Assembly: GCA_017965495.1 (NCBI GenBank)
Contig: JAGCPW010000038.1
Coordinates: forward strand, 1-47,430
Reading direction: 5' to 3'
Source of the DNA: Eubacterium sp.
GTDB lineage: Bacteria; Bacillota; Clostridia; Lachnospirales; Lachnospiraceae
Length of the DNA stretch: 47,430 nt
Below, in pieces: positions 41,586 to 47,430 of this stretch. The notes beneath the pieces are model-generated. The model was not told the origin of the DNA, did not search any database, and saw nothing but the letters and a program-made list of their open reading frames with translations. Every line of letters begins with the position of its first letter. Within the stretch, counting starts at the first letter, position 1. A program made the position numbers and the translations under genes.

Positions 41586-41858
41586 ATGAAAAAGAAAATA
41601 TGCGCATTAATGCTCACATTTTTGATGATGTTTGCATTCTCTGTAAATTGCTTAGCTTGGGTAAGTCCAACACAGACTGCCGTACCTACTAAAGAACAAG
41701 GTAATGGCGGCGGTGACGGTGGCAATAATGGTGACAGAGGAGCTGATCACTCCAGAACATCTCCAAAGACAGGAATGGCGTTGGCAGGTGCATTCGTTGC
41801 TATTATCACAGCTTCAGGAGTTGCGCTAGTTGCTAGAAAGAAATTTGCAGAAGAATAA
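41586..41858 (+). CDS. Small SPKTG-anchored wall protein
   Basis: A 90-residue surface protein. It has a signal peptide (KKKICALMLTFLMMFAFSVN, cleavage likely after Ala24), a 34-residue glycine-rich segment (GNGGGDGGNNGDRG), the sorting motif SPKTG (residues 59-63), a hydrophobic helix and a basic tail (ARKKFAEE). The mature peptide would be about 38 residues. SPKTG is the type of motif recognised by class B sortase in Clostridioides difficile. The start at 41586 is supported by GGAGG nine bases upstream; an earlier in-frame ATG lies across the palindrome and is unlikely. Confidence 0.85.
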   Translation: MKKKICALMLTFLMMFAFSVNCLAWVSPTQTAVPTKEQGNGGGDGGNNGDRGADHSRTSPKTGMALAGAFVAIITASGVALVARKKFAEE

Positions 41859-41864
41859 TCAACC

Positions 41865-41899
41865 AAAAAGAGAGAAGGCATTTTACCTTCTCTCTTTTT
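41865..41899. terminator. Bidirectional terminator between wall peptide and amylase genes
   Basis: AAAAAGAGAGAAGG with CCTTCTCTCTTTTT, perfect 14-bp stem, loop CATTTTA. It ends the plus-strand sortase locus and the convergent minus-strand tilS-to-amylase operon. Confidence 0.95.
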
Positions 41900-41905
41900 T
41901 TGTGC

Positions 41906-43933
41906 CTATTTATTTGTATAAACTGCTGTTCCCTTCGCAGGTACGGTAATTCTTAGCCAACCATCGTCTATCGTCACCTTATCTGCATCTTTAGAACTGC
42001 TCTTTATGTCGTACCATCCCTCTCCGGTCTCTATCACCTTTGAGTATTTTTTTCCTTTGACGCCGAGTTTCCATACTGGAATGTGCATCTCCTTAGGTTC
42101 GAATGTGGCATTTACTGCTGTCACCATAGCACTTTTTTCATCAAATCTTGCGTATGACAAAGTTCCGCTGTCCAAATTCATAGTAGTGTATGAACCAGTC
42201 TTTAAAACTTCATATTTCTTATGGAACTTGATAGCCTTCTTATAAAACTCAATCAAATCCACATTTTCTCTGCCCCAAGGGTAAGTTCTTCTATTGTCTG
42301 GGTCTGTCCAACCTGTAAGTCCTGCTTCATCACCGTAGTACACTGTAGGTGCCCCCGGCAAAGTCATCTGCATTATTACACCCTGCCTAAATACATCGTA
42401 GTTTACACCCTCAGATGCTGCATCAGAGCCAGCTGAAGCTAAACGTCCTGTTTTTGAATTAGTACGTGTCAGGAAACGTGAGTGATCGTGGTTAGATAGC
42501 TCGTTCATCGCTACCATCAATGATTCATTTTGCATACGAGACATTGCCACTTTCATGCTGTGGTCAAACGCCCAAGCGTTACCAATCAAATCTGGGTTTA
42601 ACTGATCTGAGTGCTTGTCCATTCCAGTCAAGAACCATGTGACAGGCTCCATAAACGCATCGTAGTTCATCACTGTATCCCACTCATCGCCCTTTAGCCA
42701 AGCGCTAGCGTCTCCGTAGTGCTCCGCCAAAATGATAGCCTCAGGATTAGCTTTCTTAACTGCTTTTCTAAAGCGCTTCCAGAACTTGTGGTTAAACTCT
42801 TCAGAGTGTCCCAAGTCTGCTGCCACGTCCAGTCTCCAACCGTCCGCATTAAACGGAGGTGAAACCCACTTCTTTCCTATCTTTAAAATATATTCTTGTA
42901 ACTTTTCTGAATCTTCGTAATTTAACTTTGGCAAAGTATCATTGCCCCACCAGTTTTCATAGTGGTAGTTATCTGGCCAAGCGTCCTCGCTAAACTTAAA
43001 GAACGATACATAAGGGCTATCCTTACTCTCATACGCGCCAGTAATTTTAGTGTAAACCTTCTCTTTGTCCAGCCACTTGTTAAATGAACCGCAGTGATTA
43101 AACACACCGTCCAAAATTACACGAATGCCCATCTTATGAGCCTTCTCTACTAACTTTATAAATAACTTATCTGAAGCTTCTAGGTTTTCTTTATCAGTAG
43201 TGCGCTTGCGATACATTTCTGCACCATCGTTTGACCACTCACCGTACTCTAGTTTTGCTCCACCGTCATTTACAATCTTTCCAAAGTGTGGATCTATATG
43301 GTCGTAATCCTGTGTGTCGTACTTGTGATTAGAAGGCGACACAAACAAAGGATTAAAATAAATCACTTCTACTCCTAAACCTTTTAAATAATCTAGCTTA
43401 TCGATTACACCCTGTAAGTCTCCACCGTAGAATTCTCTTGTGTCATCTGCATTTGGAAGTTGATACCAATCTTCAATCTTAGCAACGCCTGCTCCCAGAT
43501 ATGCATACTCTTCAGTCTCTACATCGTTAGTCTTATCACCATTACAGAAACGGTCCACATATATCTGGTACATAACCGCACCTTTTGCCCAGTCTGGAGT
43601 CTTAAACTCAGTATTATAAACAAAAGGATTTTGAATATTGTTATAGTTAGGTCCCTGCGCATCGTAGAAGATTTTGTTGCCGTCTTTTTCTACACGGAAG
43701 AAATACTCTACTATCTTCTCAGGTATAAGAGGCTTTACCTTATAATAAGCAAAGCCTCCATCTTTGTAATCTAAATCCATGTGATGGTCTTCAAAATATT
43801 CGCCCTTCTTAATACAAATGAAAACATTGATATCTTCATCTGCACATCTTAGTACAAATGTAACACCACCGTCTTTGTCGTGGCGAAATCTATCAGTGCC
43901 ATCGTGAAACATACTATGATATTGTCTGTCCAT
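41906..43933 (-). CDS. Glycoside hydrolase family 13 (alpha-amylase/neopullulanase-like)
   Basis: A 675-residue intracellular GH13 enzyme with no signal peptide. It has an N-terminal beta domain (residues about 1-120), then the catalytic barrel with [14 protein letters not shown], and the triad Asp369 ([12 protein letters not shown]), Glu404 (ILAEHYGDA) and Asp483 (LSNHDHSRF). Such enzymes hydrolyse alpha-1,4 and 1,6 links in maltodextrins. Its first 20 bases overlap the end of ftsH, so it is translationally coupled to a housekeeping protease, an odd partnership. Confidence 0.92.
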   Translation of the reverse strand: MDRQYHSMFHDGTDRFRHDKDGGVTFVLRCADEDINVFICIKKGEYFEDHHMDLDYKDGGFAYYKVKPLIPEKIVEYFFRVEKDGNKIFYDAQGPNYNNIQNPFVYNTEFKTPDWAKGAVMYQIYVDRFCNGDKTNDVETEEYAYLGAGVAKIEDWYQLPNADDTREFYGGDLQGVIDKLDYLKGLGVEVIYFNPLFVSPSNHKYDTQDYDHIDPHFGKIVNDGGAKLEYGEWSNDGAEMYRKRTTDKENLEASDKLFIKLVEKAHKMGIRVILDGVFNHCGSFNKWLDKEKVYTKITGAYESKDSPYVSFFKFSEDAWPDNYHYENWWGNDTLPKLNYEDSEKLQEYILKIGKKWVSPPFNADGWRLDVAADLGHSEEFNHKFWKRFRKAVKKANPEAIILAEHYGDASAWLKGDEWDTVMNYDAFMEPVTWFLTGMDKHSDQLNPDLIGNAWAFDHSMKVAMSRMQNESLMVAMNELSNHDHSRFLTRTNSKTGRLASAGSDAASEGVNYDVFRQGVIMQMTLPGAPTVYYGDEAGLTGWTDPDNRRTYPWGRENVDLIEFYKKAIKFHKKYEVLKTGSYTTMNLDSGTLSYARFDEKSAMVTAVNATFEPKEMHIPVWKLGVKGKKYSKVIETGEGWYDIKSSSKDADKVTIDDGWLRITVPAKGTAVYTNK

Positions 43934-45755
43934 TAAACAACGCCTCGAATTCTTCTCTAGTAATCTTTTCTTTTTCCATCAATACTTGCGCGCTCTTGTG
44001 CAATATATCTATATTGTCTTCAATAATAGCCTTAGCTTCTTTGTAGCAAGTATCTACTATATTTCTAACTTCTTCATCTATCTCAGATGCAGTCTTTTCA
44101 CCATAGCCCTTAGAGTGAGCTAAATCGTAACCGATAAAGACATCGTCTGAGTCGTCATCATAATTGATAAATCCAAGTTTGTCTGAGAAACCGTACTTAG
44201 TAACCATAGCCTTGGCAGCGGCTGTAGCCTGCTTGATGTCTTGAGATGCACCTGTAGTAACATCATCCAAAACCAATTCCTCAGCTATACGTCCACCCAT
44301 AGAAACCATGATTTCTTGAATCATCTTGCCCTTTGTGATGAACATCTCATCCTTCTCAGGAAGCGGCATAGTGTATCCTGCTGCACCTAGTCCAGTCGGA
44401 ATAACTGAAATAGTATGAACAGGTCCCACTTTTGGAAGCACGTGGAACAAGATAGCATGACCAGACTCGTGGTATGCAGTAATCTTCTTCTCCTCTGGAG
44501 AAATAATCTTGCTCTTCTTCTCTTTGCCCACGCCCACTTTAATAAGCGCACGGTTCAAGTCTTCCTGTGTAATATATGCTTGGTTATTTTCAGCGGCATA
44601 AATAGCAGCTTCGTTCACCAAGTTTTCCAAATCCGCGCCAGTAAATCCAGCAGTGATTCTTGCTATCTGTTCAAAGTCCACATCATCGCCCAAAGGCTTA
44701 TTCTTTGCATGGACTTCTAAAATCTCTTTACGTCCTTTAACATCAGGCCTACCTACTACTACTTTACGGTCAAAACGACCAGGTCTCATAATAGCAGGAT
44801 CTAGTATATCAACACGGTTGGTAGCAGCCATCACGATAATGCCTTCATTCACACCAAAACCATCCATCTCTACAAGAAGCTGGTTTAGAGTCTGCTCTCT
44901 CTCATCGTGGCCACCGCCCATACCAGTACCACGGCGTCTAGCTACCGCGTCTATCTCATCAATAAAGATGATACATGGTAAATTCTTTTTGGCTTCCGCA
45001 AACAAATCACGAACACGCGAAGCACCAACACCTACAAACATCTCCACAAAGTCAGAACCTGAAATTGTAAAGAATGGCACTTTAGCTTCTCCTGCTGTGG
45101 CTTTTGCTAGCAACGTTTTACCTGTACCTGGAGGACCTTCCAAAAGTACACCCTTTGGAATACGAGCGCCCAAGTCAATATATTTTCTAGGATTCTTAAG
45201 GAAATCTACTATCTCCTCAAGTTCCTCTTTTTCCTCTAACAATCCAGCAACCTTGGAAAAGTCCATTCCTTTGACGTCGACCACTTTCTTCGCCTTGTTC
45301 TTTCCAAAGTTTGCCATCTTGCCAGCACCACCGCCGGCATTGGCATTCATCATCATGATAACCACAAGCACGATGATTCCCATAAATACCATTGGAAGGA
45401 TAGTGGTTAAGAACACACTGTCTCTATCTACGTCTTTGATAGTAGGGTTAATGTCCTTGGCAGCTTTTTTATTATAGGCTTCCAAATCATCAAGCACCTT
45501 GTTGACATCAGTCACGTAGACTTCTTCCTTTGTATTGTCCTTCATCTTGATAACGATTTGACCCGTAGGGATTTCTTTGTTCTGGTTAATGGTAACAGTC
45601 TTAACATTACCTTTTTGTAAATCCTTTAGGAAATCATTATATTTGTAATGCGAAGTATTCATCATTCCTGAGATTGAGTAATAAAGCATACCCGCAATCA
45701 AGATGAACATTATCACTATTGAAATTTTTGGCATTCCACTTCTTTTATTATCCAT
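43914..45755 (-). CDS. ftsH: ATP-dependent zinc metalloprotease FtsH
   Basis: A 613-residue membrane AAA protease with two N-terminal helices ([19 protein letters not shown] and [15 protein letters not shown]), Walker A GPPGTGKT, Walker [13 protein letters not shown], the second region of homology, and zinc motif HESGH ([10 protein letters not shown]). It degrades misfolded membrane proteins. Its start overlaps the hpt stop by eight bases (ATGGATAA). The tilS-hpt-ftsH order is conserved in Firmicutes. Confidence 0.97.
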   Translation of the reverse strand: MDNKRSGMPKISIVIMFILIAGMLYYSISGMMNTSHYKYNDFLKDLQKGNVKTVTINQNKEIPTGQIVIKMKDNTKEEVYVTDVNKVLDDLEAYNKKAAKDINPTIKDVDRDSVFLTTILPMVFMGIIVLVVIMMMNANAGGGAGKMANFGKNKAKKVVDVKGMDFSKVAGLLEEKEELEEIVDFLKNPRKYIDLGARIPKGVLLEGPPGTGKTLLAKATAGEAKVPFFTISGSDFVEMFVGVGASRVRDLFAEAKKNLPCIIFIDEIDAVARRRGTGMGGGHDEREQTLNQLLVEMDGFGVNEGIIVMAATNRVDILDPAIMRPGRFDRKVVVGRPDVKGRKEILEVHAKNKPLGDDVDFEQIARITAGFTGADLENLVNEAAIYAAENNQAYITQEDLNRALIKVGVGKEKKSKIISPEEKKITAYHESGHAILFHVLPKVGPVHTISVIPTGLGAAGYTMPLPEKDEMFITKGKMIQEIMVSMGGRIAEELVLDDVTTGASQDIKQATAAAKAMVTKYGFSDKLGFINYDDDSDDVFIGYDLAHSKGYGEKTASEIDEEVRNIVDTCYKEAKAIIEDNIDILHKSAQVLMEKEKITREEFEALFNGQTIS

Positions 45756-46275
45756 CTAATTCCACAACTCCTATAAATGGTAAGTCTCTGTAACTTTGAT
45801 CGTAATCAAGTCCGTAACCCACCACAAATTTATCTTCTATCTCAAATCCTGTGTAATCCACATGCACATCCACCTCGCGGCGAGATGGTTTATCAAGCAA
45901 TGTAGTAACCGCAAGACTTCTAGGGTTTCTCTTCTTTAACTCTGGGATAAGCTGGCTTAGAGTATTTCCAGAATCCACAATATCCTCCACCACTATCACA
46001 TCAAGTCCCTCGATACTATCATCCAAGTCCTTCTTTATCTCAATTTTTCCTGAACTGACAGTACCTGACCCATAACTAGATACCTTCATAAAGTCCATAG
46101 TAGTAGGAATAGTTAGGCGCTTTGCAAGTTCAGTAGTATAGAAAACGCTTCCCTTTAAAATACAAATGAGACGCACTTCTTTTTTTGCATAATCTCTACT
46201 AATCTGCGCAGCAATCTCCTTAATTCTATTATCCACTGTGTCTTCATCAATCATAATTGTAATTTTCTCGTTCAT
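45748..46275 (-). CDS. hpt: Hypoxanthine phosphoribosyltransferase
   Basis: A 175-residue protein with the PRPP-binding [29 protein letters not shown] and [19 protein letters not shown]. It converts hypoxanthine or guanine to IMP or GMP. The start is ATG 46275 with GGGAG six bases upstream; a GTG ten codons earlier lacks a site. It lies between tilS and ftsH as in other Firmicutes. Confidence 0.96.
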   Translation of the reverse strand: MNEKITIMIDEDTVDNRIKEIAAQISRDYAKKEVRLICILKGSVFYTTELAKRLTIPTTMDFMKVSSYGSGTVSSGKIEIKKDLDDSIEGLDVIVVEDIVDSGNTLSQLIPELKKRNPRSLAVTTLLDKPSRREVDVHVDYTGFEIEDKFVVGYGLDYDQSYRDLPFIGVVELDG

Positions 46276-46308
46276 AATAGTCTCCCTTTTAAAACTATCC
46301 ACCAAAAG

Positions 46309-47430
46309 CTACTCGTCTTTGTACTCGAGTTTCACCACTTTCTTGGTGTCTGCTGTCACTTTCACATCCTCGCTAATTCTGTGACCAACTACCCAAAGAA
46401 TATGGTTTCCATCCGCCACCAAGAGCACTTCATCCCTCTCGCGACGTGGAATCTTCTCATCAATAAAGTATTTTTTAAGTTTTTTAGTGGCTCCATCCCC
46501 GTCTATCACGATATAATCGCCCTTCTGTCGGGTTCTCACAACCACATCATCTATTTTATCATAATCAAGCCACTTAGTGTATTTAAGTTCCTCTATATGA
46601 TTGCGGTCAAAATCGTCCTCTTCAAAGGAAATGATAACCTCCTTACTATGGGTCTCTAACTCAGCCTCATTGCTCTCACAACTTAGAGAAATACCCTCAT
46701 ACTCGCGCTCTGCCACTATCGAATATGGAAGATCAATCTTCTTTCCAACCTGCTTCTCACTGAGTGACACTACATCTCCCACATGAATTCTAGTGATATC
46801 TTTAAGTTTTCCAGCCAAATGCTCAATCATCTTTCTAATAACCCCAGTCAAAACAATAGGGTCAATAGCAAATGACTCATCACTTAAAAACAACTTGCCA
46901 CCCTCTTCTGTCACAAACTCCTCATAAGCCTCGTCCACATCTTTTTCTATATAATCGGATGTGTCCGCTAGTTCATTGGACGCATTAGTGATATTTTGCA
47001 TCGCATTATCGTTTATATTCTCAAGAAGTGGCATAATCTCTAGCCTAATCTTGTTTCTTGTGTAATCTGTAGAGTCATTGGTTGAATCATTTCTATATTC
47101 AATCTCATTTTCATTCAAATAGTCTTCTATTTCTTTGCGACTGAGACAAAGAATTGGGCGAATGACCTCTAACACATTTCCGTTAGCATCTTCCATCTCT
47201 CTTTTAGGTGGAATACCACCTAGTCCTTTGATGCCGGTGCCTCGTGCCAAGTTCATGAGCACAGTTTCTGCATTGTCATTGCTATTGTGGGCTACTGCTA
47301 TTTTGGTAGCTCCCACCTCATATGCGTACTTGCTAAACTCACTGTAGCGCACATAGCGGCCAGCTTCTTCCTCGGATAGTCCTTCCCTTTCTGCAAATGC
47401 TGGCACATCCACATTTATCACTCTGTGTGG
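46309..47430 (-). CDS. tilS: tRNA(Ile)-lysidine synthetase (5' end cut by window)
   Basis: The C-terminal 373 codons of TilS; the frame continues beyond the right edge, so the N-terminal P-loop (SGGxDS) is missing. Visible are VDVPAFAEREGLSEEEAGR, AHNSNDNAETVL (the HNxxDxxET motif), LARGTGIKGLGGIP and the C-terminal TilS domain with TRQKGDYI and KKYFIDEKIPRRERD. The enzyme makes lysidine at the wobble position of tRNA-Ile2 so that AUA is read correctly. The codon at 47421 is a GTG (Val) and not a true start. Confidence 0.95.
   Translation of the reverse strand, partial: PHRVINVDVPAFAEREGLSEEEAGRYVRYSEFSKYAYEVGATKIAVAHNSNDNAETVLMNLARGTGIKGLGGIPPKREMEDANGNVLEVIRPILCLSRKEIEDYLNENEIEYRNDSTNDSTDYTRNKIRLEIMPLLENINDNAMQNITNASNELADTSDYIEKDVDEAYEEFVTEEGGKLFLSDESFAIDPIVLTGVIRKMIEHLAGKLKDITRIHVGDVVSLSEKQVGKKIDLPYSIVAEREYEGISLSCESNEAELETHSKEVIISFEEDDFDRNHIEELKYTKWLDYDKIDDVVVRTRQKGDYIVIDGDGATKKLKKYFIDEKIPRRERDEVLLVADGNHILWVVGHRISEDVKVTADTKKVVKLEYKDE

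Noticed and set aside
44653..45477. Long plus-strand open frame of 274 codons opposite ftsH
   Set aside because: The length reflects codon bias of the opposite gene. The product is low-complexity and Ser/Pro-rich with no start signal, while ftsH on minus has all catalytic motifs.

Overview
The window is AT-rich DNA from a low-GC, obligately anaerobic Gram-positive bacterium, most likely a Clostridia-class gut or rumen organism of the Lachnospiraceae type. The evidence is pyruvate formate-lyase, indolepyruvate:ferredoxin oxidoreductase, a class B sortase with an SPKTG substrate, the tilS-hpt-ftsH order, VanW and BspA-like proteins, strong AGGAGG ribosome binding sites and consensus sigma-A promoters. 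The species cannot be fixed from the sequence alone. I saw no rRNA, tRNA, CRISPR array, insertion sequence or replication origin.

Layout. (1) 1-4365, minus strand: the 5' end of an ABC exporter cut by the left edge, then a PqqD/RRE protein, an HPr-kinase-like protein, a DUF815 ATPase, xanthine phosphoribosyltransferase and a membrane glycosyltransferase. (2) 4481-8197, minus: nitroreductase, pyruvate formate-lyase, activase, and a separate 80-residue glycyl-radical domain. The 688-residue PflB lacks that domain, so this is a split enzyme and the most unusual feature here. (3) 8427-15537: surface polysaccharide locus with two tandem paralogous GT2 genes on plus, facing a minus-strand set (GT2, Wzm permease, Wzt ATPase, short UDP-sugar-dehydrogenase-like protein, Stealth phosphotransferase). 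(4) 15721-23176, minus: NCS2 nucleobase permease, trmL, an operon of a 33-residue membrane peptide, VanW, an AIR-synthase-related protein, Lrp and an aminotransferase, then a DEDDh exonuclease and PgsA. (5) 23317-26640, minus: AbiE type IV toxin-antitoxin pair and a secreted leucine-rich-repeat protein. (6) 26962-34437, minus: iorA-iorB-amidohydrolase-CoA ligase, a MuF-C-like orphan, and a sodium:solute symporter. The ior operon and the symporter share a promoter-proximal array of CTTTAAAG boxes and are probably co-regulated. (7) 34562-38679, minus: HAD hydrolase, membrane-protein/kinase fusion, nucleotidyltransferase and GT2, which look like one glycan-modification cassette. (8) 38721-47430: rpiB, then on plus a sortase B, LytR-CpsA-Psr protein and an 90-residue SPKTG wall peptide, then on minus GH13 amylase, ftsH, hpt and tilS, the last cut by the right edge.

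How the genes work together. The PFL operon serves fermentation (pyruvate to acetyl-CoA and formate). The ior set can run 2-oxoacid oxidation to acyl-CoA, or the reverse from imported aryl acids through the CoA ligase, with the symporter as candidate importer. The polysaccharide genes would build and export a capsule-like polymer, and the LCP and sortase genes attach polymers and proteins to the wall. All functional assignments come from motifs read by eye and family knowledge. No database search was run.
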